DNA from: Lutjanus erythropterus
Lineage: Eukaryota; Chordata; Actinopteri; Lutjaniformes; Lutjanidae
Assembly (NCBI GenBank): GCA_020091685.1
Contig: CM034607.1
Location: 31,246,831 to 31,310,830 of the forward strand
Direction of reading: 5' to 3'
DNA length: 64,000 nt
Part shown: piece after piece, positions 34,735 to 46,760 of the stretch
How positions within the stretch are numbered: the stretch's first letter is position 1
Layout of the letters: every line of letters starts with the position of its first letter
The notes under the pieces: model-generated
Seen by the model: the letters and a program-made list of their open reading frames with translations, nothing else
Database searches by the model: none
Told to the model about the DNA's origin: nothing
Program-made: the position numbers and the translations under genes

Positions 34735-35000
34735 GGCATCGCTAGGGGGCGAGCCTTCAGCAGCTCGAGCACGGCTTCTCCGCTCTGCTTGAAATTCAGA
34801 TGGAGACACCTGTAACTCTTTGCTTCAGCATGAATAACAGCGTCGAGGGAGCGGCGCCGGTCAGCCGGGCCACCGCAGGTTCATTGAAAACAAGCCGGGA
34901 GAGCCGCCCTGTCCGTTCCAACTTAAACAGAGATGAAAGGGGGGACGGTTAGAGCCGAGCGGTGTCTCCACACCGTGCAGCACCCGCTGACCTGCAGGGC
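34735..35000. promoter_or_regulatory. CpG-rich patch, possible internal promoter or regulatory element
   Basis: In an otherwise CpG-poor window this stretch carries clustered CpGs and GC-rich words (gaggggagcggcgccggtca-like sequence, agccgggcc, gagccgccc, gagccgagcggtg). It lies about 1.7 kb upstream of exon A on the transcribed strand, where an alternative first exon could start. I found no ATG followed by a signal-peptide frame with a phase-1 donor there. Confidence 0.3.
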
Positions 35001-35440
35001 TGTTTGAGAATACTGAGTTTAAATTGGACGTGTGGAACGACTTCTCTCAACATTCGTCTGTGACCGTCTGACTCAACTGTGTGCAGCCGCCTGCCGCTGC
35101 TGCCGAGGCCCAAATCATGAGTTGCGAGTCTCTTTTGAACCTACGCTGGGAAAAAAAATGTCACTGTGCGGCTGTGATACCCTGTTTTATTTTTACAAAG
35201 AATCAAGTGTTGCTACCGATTCTGTCAGGTCTCTGCATTCAAATACACTCCGCAGGAGAGCCAGGCTTGCTCTGAATTTCAGATGGATTTGACAAATAAA
35301 ACTGATGTACCAGAAAATGCATTTGAGGCTTTCGACTGTAGCTTCGACTACTTTGCATTTGGGAGCAGCGGGAAACCCAGAGCAGGACGAATTTTGCTAA
35401 ACAACACCATCATAAAAGCAGAAGTAGATACTGTGTGACT

Positions 35441-36413
35441 TTAAAGGGATAGTTCATGTTATTTGAAGTGGGGTGGAATGAGGAGAATGATGGAGAAGCA
35501 GAGACGAGCACCTGCACCGTAAAATCAATCTTAATATTTAGAATATCTTCACCACTTTACTTTGTCATCATTCTGATGGGAAACAGTCAGTTAGACACTG
35601 TAAAAATGGAAAAGCTGAGAAAAATTTAAAGGCAACTTACATCAATAGATTTTAAAATTTGAAAAAAGTTTTACCAACTAATAATATTTTGTTGAGTTGA
35701 TTCACTTTTTTCTTTAGATAAACTTTAATCTTTGAGTTTTAGAAACCCAATTTTTTGTATTTCAAAAATTGTTTAGTAACCTGACTGAAGTGAAGTGAAT
35801 AATGTTTAATAATTTTATATTATTAATTGCAGTCATTTAATTTTCTAGCACCGAAATAATGACAAAAAAACTTTTGAAATACTCAAAAGATTCAAGTTTA
35901 TCTAAAGAAGAAAATTAAATTAACTCAACCAAATATTATTAGTTGGTAAAACTTTTTTAGTTTAAAAAAAATGTGCTGTGTGTGTGAGCACTTCCTGGAC
36001 TCAAAATGCATTTGTCTGATGAGCTCTTAGGATATGAACGTGTGTGTACTCACAAATCAATCGCAAAAAAATCCATAAGCAGTGAAACCAGCAACTGCTG
36101 ATTTCATCTACAGAGTGTGGTCTGGAGAGAGAGATATCTGACTTGTGTATTGGTGGTTTTCTGTCAGAAAAGGTTGTCTGATTTCAAGGTCAAGTGGTGA
36201 AAATATTCTAAATATAGCATGTACTTAAATTGATAATGATTGTTTTTCTAGGTGGACATTTTTTAACTGGCTGAAATATGTTTTCCTGTTGATGCTGCTC
36301 ACAGACGTACGCTGCTTAGCTTCTGTGCTGGTGCTCTTCTTGGTTTCTCCAAATTGATTATAGACACGTACCTCATATAACCCTTCATCAAATAATCCAA
36401 ACAGTCCCTTTAA
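35441..36413. mobile_element. Family-A element, complete, with a nested foldback
   Basis: Ends are TTAAAGGGATAGTTCATG and ccaaacagtccctttaa. Family blocks include ggagagagagatatctgact, cagaaaaggttgtctgattt and aatattctaaatatagc. A separate foldback interrupts it at about 35595-35980. Confidence 0.74.
35595..35980. mobile_element. Foldback MITE nested in a family-A element
   Basis: The arm gttttaccaactaataatat (35668 onward, continuing ttgttgagtt) is mirrored at 35922-35953 (aactcaacc, aaatattattagttggtaaa, ac) with one or two mismatches. Further inner arms (tttagataaact / agtttatctaaa) also pair. AT-rich and non-coding. Confidence 0.78.
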
Positions 36414-37371
36414 AATGCAGGAGGCCTCGTCTGTTCCACCTTGTGAAACACATGTTCATTAAAGGCACTTCAGCGGATGAATTGTCCTCGCCTCTTAGCG
36501 ATGGCTCTTTTTATTTGGATTAGCTGTCAACAAGCAGCTCTCAACCAGTGAGACAAATTGCTGCAGTTGTGCCTTGTTAAAAAATTCTATATAAAAAGCC
36601 ACCAAATTATATTTGCTGTATTAAATTTCTTGAAACTAATGAACTTTAATGAACTTGTAATCCTTGTAATCATGAGACAGAGGAAGAGAGAAAACGGCTC
36701 AAACAGAACAAGTGAGAAAAACAAAAAGAGGAAGGATCAGAGAGAGCAAAACAGAGAACTTGTAATCCTCCGTTAATGCAGTCTAGTCCAAGTTCAGCAG
36801 CTCTGCAGTGTTTGGCAGCTTCCATATACATTCATATGAGGCTACAAGTGACATTTTTAAAGACTCTCTGATTATTGAGTCACGTTGCGACAATGAGGCT
36901 CATCATCAAATCTCTGGATGCTCAGTTTAGTAACCTCAACATATACTGACACTTTGCTTTTCTTTTCTCCCACCACATGTCCTGCTCCTTTAACTGCGCT
37001 CTGCCTGGCGCTCACGCAGTGATCCAGACCCCTGCCACGAACCCCCTGCCGACCCAGGATCAAATCCTACCCAGGTCTTTTCTCCTCAGCCTCCCCTCCC
37101 CACGCTCTCTGCCCTCTCAGCCAGCCTCTGCGCCTGCAAAGATAAAATTCTTGCGGGGGAGCCGCGGCCTCTCAACTCTCTACACAAGAAGAGGGGATAA
37201 GCGCTTGCTAACCGCTAGCTAGCCCCGGGTGGTTCCACTGAAAAAAGCCTCTTAGTGTGTGAGGGATTGATTAGGACAATATGTTACATGCCACAACGTG
37301 GAGGTGAATGGGCGAGCTGGGGTTTAGCCTGTGAATCAGCAGTAAAACACAGTCACACAAACAAAGAGTTT

Positions 37372-37375
<4 letters not shown>

Positions 37376-37439
<64 letters not shown>
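37376..37439. repeat. (GT)n microsatellite
   Basis: About 32 GT dinucleotides with one GTAT interruption. It generates the valine/cysteine- and histidine/threonine-repeat ORFs on either strand. Confidence 0.95.
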
Positions 37440-37443
<4 letters not shown>

Positions 37444-38521
37444 CTGCAGGGGGTTGCTGTTGTTTGGGATTTACAGAATGCATGCGCCCACGTGTCCGCC
37501 CATGTGAACAGGGATGAATTTTGTCTGTGAAGGCATATGTATGCTTAAAGTTCCCATGAAACATCTACAGCGATGCTTATTCCTTACGTGTTTCCTATAA
37601 AACAGGCAGGTGGGAGGGGCTTGTCACAGACACTGATTGGCGTTTACATCAGCTAATAGCGCTGTGTGTTACGCCCCCTGTCGTGCAGGTAAAGCCGTCC
37701 ATGGATGTAACAGGAAATCAGAGACTGTTGTGCTGCACGTAACGGAAACCCAACATTGCGGACCAAGTCGTTACACTTGGCGGGAGGATTGTACTCAGAG
37801 CTGACAGGACGCAACATGCAAGACTAACATGACGAGCGGAGGCTTGGATCTTTTGTGTTTTGTGTGCAGTGTTAGGGAACTACAATTCTAATTGTTGCAC
37901 AATGCTGTGTTGTGCAATGATAATAATAAGTTTCATCATGATATGATAATATATTGATTATTTAGAAAATGTTAAAATATTTGCTGACATCATTAGTTCT
38001 GCCAGGTTATGATTGGATTTGATTCAGTTCAGGGGGCTGCGATCGATATCAGATGACATCATATGTCCGTTAAACGCATTCAGTTACATTTACGTAAACT
38101 CTGCTGCATCTTTCACAATGTAAGTCTATGGGGGAAAAGTATTTCTGGGCTGAAGAACATCACATGATGTCATGAAATTAAATAAAGCTATAATGTGATG
38201 CTTTTGTACAGTGAGACCTGCTGCCCAGAAACACTCCAGTCCACTCCAGTGAATGGATGTATTCTCCTTCTACGCTCCACTAAGCAAGAAAGCATTTCAT
38301 TGGATGCAAATTTAGTCACGCCTCTGAGTGCAGGAAAAAGACAATCTCTAAAATACCTAAAATAAATTAAAAATATCTGCAAAACAACTTTTGTGTCATT
38401 GCAGGTCCAGATATTGATGTATAGGTGACTTACAGCGCAATACATATATGATAAACACACTTCAACATTGATTTTACCTTCATGGAAATTTTACTGTGTG
38501 TGTGCATTTGTGAATACTGTA

Positions 38522-38525
<4 letters not shown>

Positions 38526-38604
<79 letters not shown>
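38526..38604. repeat. Compound (CT)n-(GT)n microsatellite
   Basis: About 24 CT units followed directly by about 16 GT units. Confidence 0.95.
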
Positions 38605-38605
<1 letters not shown>

Positions 38606-38732
38606 ATAAATCAGAGCTTCTTGGTGTAAAGTGGGTGCAGATGAGACTGACTCAGTCATTGAACCACAGTCTTTACCCTGAGGGAGACAATGGGCTGTCA
38701 AACCAGTTATACGTTCCCACTATAAGACATAT

Positions 38733-38734
<2 letters not shown>

Positions 38735-38768
<34 letters not shown>

Positions 38769-38801
38769 ACACACACACACACGCACACATGCACACACAT
38801 G
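38735..38801. repeat. (AC)n microsatellite, imperfect
   Basis: AC dinucleotide run with ACAT and ACGC interruptions. It is the inverse of the GT run 130 bp to the left. Confidence 0.93.
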
Positions 38802-39144
38802 CAAAACGCATAAATGCAGACAACTGGCTGTCAGAGGAGTTTTTCCGCAGCTTCAGTCGACAAGAATAGCAGCAATGAACTGAGAGTTCATCTGCGGCTC
38901 TGTCATTCGCTTCTCCTCCCATCACATTTCTCTTCTTCGTTCCTTTTTTCCTCTCTCAGAGCACAAACACACAGATTAATTCCCCCTAATTAAACACATC
39001 AACACACAACTCCCACTTTTCAAAAAGAAGCTTAAATACAAAAACACATGCACACGCACACCAGACAGTCTCACCAGAGAAATGAATCATATAAACCTTT
39101 GGGTTATTCATAGTGGTCAATGAAATCCCTTCAGTGGCACGGGG

Positions 39145-39575
39145 GAAAATAATAAAAACAGAGACAGAGAGGAAAAAGAGAGGATGATGGAGAAAGAAAA
39201 AGGAGGTTATTAAAGACAAAAAGAGCGAAAGAGAAGTCAGGAAGAAGTGTGAAAGGAGCCTGAGATATGAGAGGAAGATGAAGATGGAATGAAAATGTAT
39301 GGTGAAGGATAAATGCAGCAGAATAAAAGAGCAACACAGAAAGAAACTCAGGAAGAAGGTTTCAAAAAAGTAAAATGACTAAAGGATGACTAAAGCAGAC
39401 AGAGAGACTGAAGGCGATGGAGCTGCAGGGGTAGACTGGAGGAGGGAAGGAAGAGGAATGAAGAATGAAAGGAGGCCACAGACAGAGAAGGGGAAGTTTG
39501 AAAATGGCCAAAAAGAGATATGAAAAGAAAAAAAAGTCATACATCGAACGAGTGAAAGGAGGGGAGCAGGAGAGC
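39145..39575. repeat. Long polypurine-rich tract
   Basis: Over about 430 bp the plus strand is mostly A and G, with words such as agagaggaaaaagagaggat, gagaggaagatgaagatgga and gaggagggaaggaagaggaa. Opposite-strand ORFs rich in Phe/Leu/Ser/Pro are compositional artefacts. Confidence 0.8.
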
Positions 39576-42500
39576 ATGAGATCACATCAGAAATGATTCA
39601 TTTCCTCAGAGCCTCACTCCGAAAAGGTCCATGGAGACTCAGCTGACTGGCTCAGAGAAACGAGACGAGCAAAAGGATGAGGAAAGTTTCTCTTCTTACA
39701 TTTCATGCAGACCTACGTGACCGCTCTGCTCACAAAAGCGCGGCCACTTGTGAGCATCATGCTGGGTGGTTTTTAGGGTCAAGCATCTGAGCTAACACTT
39801 AGTCACTGTTAGCTGTTGGGTTGGACTAAACTGTAAGCTAGAGAAAATCATGTGCGTGACTGGAGAACATAATCTGGAATTTATACTTTAGCTGTAGGGA
39901 GCTAAATATGCTAGCAAACTAGCATGACTTTAATCTGTGATACCTAAAGGTAGCAATTAGCCCTGATTTTACTCCTGATGTTCAGTTTACTCAGCCTGTG
40001 TTACAAACTGAGAGGTGTTTTGGATGCAGAAAGGGTCTATGAAAGACACTAGTGAGTTGCATTATGGGAAAAGTACGATCTAGGGGAGCTCTAACCTCAT
40101 ACTAGAGACTAACCCCTTGTCTAGACCACAAATTGCACATCAGCATCACACTCGTGTGACGACTACATTCATGCCAGACTGAAGAATCTGTCTGTACTGG
40201 TTCCATCTTGTTTGCTTATTTCAAAGTGTCAGGCAGCAAAGAAGCATCCAACTTTAAGTGCAGATTTTCTTTAATATGTGTGAAGTTTCCTGATGTATTT
40301 CTCCATCAGCATGATGCATAATATTGTAGCATAAGGATGACAGCGTACATGTTGGCAAAAGAGGGAGAGTGACTTTACCTGCGCTTTAGACACGTAAATG
40401 TAAATGTACCCATCAATAAACACTGCAGAAGATTACAGAGTAATTGCTGATGAAAATAATAGTTGCAGCCCTACCTGAAGTGTAAATAAATGTTTCAGGT
40501 AGTGTTTACGTCCATGAGATGCAGACAGAGCTGATGCAGACAGCCGCATCTGTCAAAATAAGAGCATCTGAAAAACGTGTCTGACTCACTTGCAGTCAAG
40601 AAGGGATAGTTGAGTTCCCCGACTTATGGAAGTGTGATCACTGGAGCTGAAGCCTTTGCTTTTGCAATAATAAAACTGGATGTTGCCGGATGAGACGCAA
40701 GGAAAAGATGCTGTATTAAGTTACTGCAAATGCAAACCAAAGATTTCCTGCTGCTGCAGCTTCACATTTAAATAATTCAGCTGGGAAAACACAAGTTAAC
40801 TTTTATTTTGAAGTAGTCACAGGAAATGCAGTGTTTTGGCAGTGACATTATTAGCACTGGCACTTAAAAATATATCTGCAAAACAAAACAAAAACAGTGA
40901 TTTTTGGCATTTTTTGGAGTGGATCAGTGTTAAACATTGCAGGGAGTGATGGAGCAGCCTCTGCCCTGCTGTTCACAGACTCACACCGCGTGCTGCATAA
41001 AATCAGATCACAGTTGCTCACATAATGATGGAAAAAAAAGCAGATTAATTCATTATTTTTGTCGAGCGTTTCGACCTGTAGAATTAAGCCACACTTGTTG
41101 GTACCACCAGTAACCACAGCTGTCGCCAAATCAACCAGGACTTCAAGATTGCATCTTTAGAAATAAACAGGATTAGCTTATAAATAAATCCAGATAACAC
41201 TTATTTCCCCCTTTTTACTTCATGCAGATACAGACATCACATTAAGTGCAATATTTCCTGACCTACTTTAGCCACAGCAGTTCTTTCATCTGTCTTTTAT
41301 TCAATAAACCTGAACTACAACAATTCAATGATGAGGAAATACTATTACCTATATTTTTCTCTGCCTCTTGATCCACTGTCAAGTCCAGTTATGCACTTTC
41401 AATTGTTCTACACATTTATTGGAGGCAAACTTCCTGCCCTTTGAAATCCTACGTAACTGCTGACTGTGGTTATGCTCTTCATATTTTTCCCTGAATTGTT
41501 TCACACGTACGTCCGTCGCTATCAGGAAAATTAGTGTCAGCGCACCACTGCGACCCGCATCTTTTCAGCCCTTTCCATTATTCGCTCGCAGCCCCAGTGA
41601 TCACACAATTTGCAGCTTATTCGACTGTTGCACTCAGTGGAAGTCGCAGCGGATTGGAGCATCAGCTCAACGTAAATGGAAAGTCAGAGAGGGGAGGCGG
41701 TTAAACGAACGGCCGCACTCTGCTTCCCTCCCAATGCACCAGAGAGATGAATCACAGTTAATTGACATTTAGAGGCTTGTGGCATTTGCCTGTTTATGTG
41801 GAGCCTCCCCGTGTAGACAGGCATGCAGCATCAGCGTGAGGAATATGCTGATGGGGTGCACACTCATCCGCATTAACATCCAAATCACACACTTATAGAG
41901 GGCAGTGAACCACAGCTGTTTTGTTTTGGGTTTTTTTTTTTTTTTGTCAGCCCGTCATAATGTCAGTGATGTCAGCTTTTATCTGTTTGATTGCCAACCG
42001 CTGTCAAACACTAAAAAGGAACAAATCAACGCATTTGAAAAGCTCATTTTAACAGACCAACAGCAAAGTGTGATGAAGCTTCTCTTCCTCTTTACACCAC
42101 ATGATTATCAAGTTATCAAACTATTTCAGACAACATAATTATTGTGAATAAATCCGACCAGATGATAGGTAGCACCTGTGTTATTATTAGTGTTTGTACA
42201 TGATAACAGGCACTGGAGAAGTTATTTACATCAAATGGCCTGTCATCATGTACTAATTAATGACAGATGTTCTCCGGAAAAGTACAATTAGCATAATTAA
42301 TAAGCATAATTAATGCCTCTCAAAAAAGAAGTACTTTCAGTGGAAATAAGTGCTGATTGCCTGACTGCGTCTCTTGAACTCTGCGTCTTTTCTTTCCTTT
42401 GACAGAAGAAATTATAGTTTGTTATTGTTTGTTTAAAAGAACCAGAGCCAACTGATATATCAATATATATATGAGGAACATTTATGAGGAAGAAGAGGCG

Positions 42501-42705
42501 ATCCCTCGCAGGTGTAAAGGCTGATTGATCGTTGATTGATTGATAGCTATATTTTATCTTTACTTATTCATTATTTTCTCAGCGTTCAATTCTGCAATTT
42601 ATATGTTACTGTGAAATATATAATCTTTAATAATTATTTGTTTAAGAAAACAGCTAAAACAAAATAGTTGCAACAGAATTTTCTGTCAATCTTCTAGGTC
42701 TAATT

Positions 42706-43151
42706 GACTATTCCTAAGTCCCGCCCCTTTTTCCTCTGTCTCCAATGAGTATGGAGCAACTTCGGTCAACTTTTTCCTTTTCCTATAAAAGCAACATATG
42801 GTCACATCTTATGTTAGCTAATGTTAGCTAAATGCTGGCTAACTGACCATCTAATGGCTGATGTAGATTAGCTAGCTAGTTAGCTAGCAAGAATATAGCT
42901 AACATTAGTTAACTTAAGATGTGGATATATGTCACTTTTAGAGGTCCACCAGCCACATGTTTTAACCATCCTCAAAATTTGGTTTTCTTTTCAATGTAGA
43001 TTAGTGTTTTGCTAATATTAGCTAGCCTAGTCTAACCTAGCCATAGTATATCTAAGTACAGGAAAAAAGACAGGAGAACGCTGACTGAGGTTCCAATTGC
43101 TCAACTATCATTGGAGCAAAGGGCAAAAAGGGGCGGGACTTAGGAAGAGTC
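42706..43151. mobile_element. Foldback element with about 44-bp inverted termini and GCTA-rich core
   Basis: The left end GACTATTCCTAAGTCCCGCC continues cctttttcctctgtctccaatga. The right end is its near reverse complement (tcattggagcaaagggc, then aaaaaggggcgggacttagg, aagagtc). About 446 bp; the core contains gctagctagttagctagc-type sequence. No ORF. Confidence 0.84.
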
Positions 43152-45673
43152 AAAAGATTAATCAACTAATCATTTCAGCTGTATTTGGGTAGTTTAATAT
43201 ATCAAGAAATCATATTTCATCAGCTCTTCATCTGTTTGGCGCGCAAAAAAGTCAAGCCTTTATTAACTAAAGCTGTCATATAAATGCAGTGGAGCTGCAC
43301 AAGTCACAAAACATACCAACTCTGCAGCCTCGAAAAGAGAAACTCTGGCTTTAAATGACTCATACATACACATATAAAAATGTAACATTCAAGTTCTTCT
43401 CATTTCTGTGTTCATCCAGGAGCGAAACAACATCTGTCTTGGCAGAACCGGCAGGTACACCGGGTTAACTGTGTGATCACTTCACTTAATCATTTCCCTG
43501 TCCTCCAGCTTTTGTCGCTCAGGTAGAAACACAGGTTTGAGGTGAGACATACCATCTTTTGTCGAGAGACAGCTGTCGAGAGTGTTGAGCGATCAAGCAC
43601 AAATTAAGCTTAAGGCCACCGCTGTAACTGAGCTGCTAACAAGGGATAGACGAGGTCTGAAACATTCATGCGGTGAAAATTTTAATCACGGTTACTTGGC
43701 ACTGTGTAGCTCGTGGCATTGTTTCAATTTTACATGAATTTCAGTATTAGGACAAATACAGTTTTACATTAAGTGGCAGAAGGAAGAGAGTGGATAGAAG
43801 AAGACTGGTGACAGATATCAGTCCAAATGAGACACCAGGGATGAATGTTGTACCAGTCAAAGTCTGAAAAACAACAATTTAATTTAATTTATGTTGTTGT
43901 TTCTTTTGTTTTTACATAATGTCTCAAAGCATACATTGCTGTGAAGAAACCTGTAAAACGATGTGGGCGGACATAAGTTGTCCCTTGATTTCTTGTTGCA
44001 AAAGCTTCAACCTGCCATAAATTGTGTTTTATTCGCTTAGGGGCAAGCAGAAACAAGCTGACATGTCTCATTTGAAGTTGATAAGATGAACTTGTTAGCA
44101 AAGAGTTGCCTATTTACACCTCCAGCAGACGCAGAGAAACATTAGCATTCATTTGGAGTCGTGTTTCAGGCCATCGGTTGAATATCAAGTCCAATATCCA
44201 GCCTCCACAAAGAGGAATGTCTCCACCAATTCCCATGAAAAATATCCTTGGCAGCTAAATGTTCCAGAATATTCACCAGCTGGTTGCTAACTTTGTCTGT
44301 CTGATAGTGTTAAGTCATTTTTTTTAGAGTCTGCTGTGGCCAAAAATGAGGCAGATGACAGTGAAAGTGAACCAAACCATCAGAGTTGCAGGGTATAAAA
44401 TCAAAATAAATAGCTGGAAGACGTAAAAATGCCTTTCAGAGCTAAGAGGAAATGCAAAGTTGGGTGACTCGGTTCATCACTACGAGTGACAGCCTTCACA
44501 CAAGTAGTCACGGATCTATTGTTGATTTAAAATGTTAATTTTAGCCACTAAGTCTCTGGAGGTTCCACTTTCTTAAAGGTGCAATACGTAAGAATTTGCA
44601 ACCTGTCCAAACAAACAAACAAATATGAAGCAGCGTATCACCAGAGAAACCATTAACTGCTGCTAACTGTAGCTGCCGTTAGCTAGTTGACTCAGCTAGT
44701 GGTCCTATGGTGCGTTCAAGTTGAACTGGGAAGTCTGAATTTTCCCGGTTGGAAATCCTAGTCTTTTTTTTTTATACTACTATTTGATTAATTTTACATG
44801 CAGTATTTTCCAACTTCTGTCTGTGGACATGTTGCAATGGTGTTGTTATGTGTTGTTATCAAGCTCAGCAATGGCTTTAATGAAGGTTTCATCTTTGTTT
44901 TCTGAAACAACGCTACAGTGACTCACCATCACATCTGGAGCGGCATTACGAGTCAGCACAGTCTTAAATTAGTTGGTTAGCATGCTAACTTCAGTAGATA
45001 TCTCAGCAACACTTTGAAATAGTGTCAAGACAGTCTGTTGGTTCATTTTTGAATGTTTTACACAACAATTCTTATTTATTGCTCCTTTAAAGCAAAAATG
45101 TTACACCATTCATCACATTCTTATTGTTTATATTTAAAGTTCCCATGAATTGGCTGGCAAAGTGCCTATTTTTTTGTTTTTAACATAGGTAGGTACTTTT
45201 TGCAGATGTTGATATTGAATGCTGTGTGTTACACCCACCTATAAAATCGATTTTGACTTCACTGAAACTTTAATACAAGGAGTCATGAGTGAAGCATAAG
45301 TGCTGAAGGGCTACATCATGTGATATCAATAACTGTGGACTTTGATAAATTTCACACACAGCAGAGTAATTAAACAGGTCGACATCCATTAAAATCTGAC
45401 GCTCGTGACATTCACACATGCAAAAAAAACCCCCAAAAACAGGGATATAATTCTTCAAATGTGACGAGGAAGAGGAGGGAAGAGGTAGAGGAGGACTGAC
45501 GTTGAGTGACTGTCTCATCCAGCGCACACTGGGGAGCCGAATTACCGGTAATTGACATTTGACAGCTCATAATCATGGCATTTTGCGTTGGCTTTTCAGT
45601 AACAGGACAGTGATCAACAATGTGGCGGACGGAGAGGAAAGAGGAGATTAGTTGTCACGAGGATGGCTTTGGT

Positions 45674-45676
<3 letters not shown>

Positions 45677-45711
<35 letters not shown>
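45677..45711. repeat. (CA)n microsatellite
   Basis: An uninterrupted run of about 17 CA units. Confidence 0.95.
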
Positions 45712-45715
<4 letters not shown>

Positions 45716-46427
45716 ACTGTTAGCTGGCAGTCTAAAGGTGTTGGCATCTGGGTGTGTGTCTGTGAGGATTTGTTACAACAAAGATGCTAATACAGCTGAA
45801 ATGAATTCCAAAATGAGATATCCACCACTTCAAACACAGTCAACAGAGGTTGATGCAAACCAGAAAATTGCAGAGTCATTCTCACTCTTATTTTGCACTA
45901 CAATAATTTACTTCCAAAATATCGTATTATCCCCCATCTTCACATGTTGGAGCTCAAATCCATCAACAGCCATGATATTTTCTGGCACAAAATCTGAGCC
46001 AATGATATGAGAAGTTGAAGGACAGTAGATGATTCTTTAGTTGCTGATGCTCTATTATATCAAGAGATTTTGAATGACGTGTGATTATATTCGACAAAAT
46101 ATAAAACTATATATAATAACAAAATATAAACTAAATAAACAGCTGTAATTAAATAATAAAGCTGACATTGATATTTGTTCTGTAATGAACGTGCTTGGTG
46201 AGTAACCGATTACATGTAACAGGATTATGTAATTAGCATACCAACAAAGCTAACTATATTCCAGTTACAGATACAATTAGAATTATAACTTTAAAATAAA
46301 GGAGGATATACTATCACGAGCAGTGCACACATGACATAAATCAGAAAAAGAAACATCACAATTCTGCCCTCAGGTGTGAAAATACTGCCATCACCCAAGA
46401 CCATGAAATTTAATCTAAAGAACAACT

Positions 46428-46592
46428 ATTAATGTTAGTTACACAGACCTACTGCTAACATTGGCTATGCAGACCAACTGCTAGCTTTAGGCACACAGAG
46501 CGACTGCTAAAGTTGGCTGCACAAAACAACGGCTAGCATCATCTACAAAGAACAATGGTTAACCAGTAGCTAACGTTAGCTACACAGAAATC
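46428..46592. repeat. Minisatellite, about 30-35 bp unit (gctacacagaccaactgcta)
   Basis: About five degenerate units: ttagttacacagacctactg, ttggctatgcagaccaactg, ttaggcacacagagcgactg, ttggctgcacaaaacaacgg and catctacaaagaacaatggt, with a final gttagctacacagaa. Confidence 0.75.
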
Positions 46593-46726
46593 CAGTTGAC
46601 TATCTAACCTGTCAATATTACAACAGACATATTTCATGATTGTAGATGGTGATTCTGGCAAACAGGATGTCGTGCAGGTAAAACCACAAGCGCCAGAGCT
46701 GAATAAGTTTATGGCGGTTTACTTTA

Positions 46727-46760
46727 AGATGAGATGAGATGAGATGAGATGAGATAAGAT
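46727..46760. repeat. (GATGA)n pentanucleotide microsatellite
   Basis: Six units of gatga/gagat, with the last mutated to gataa. Confidence 0.92.

Noticed and set aside
37010-37080. tRNA-like or SINE B box on the minus strand (ggatttgatcctggg)
   Set aside because: A single motif without an A box at the right distance or a recognisable tail; insufficient to call.
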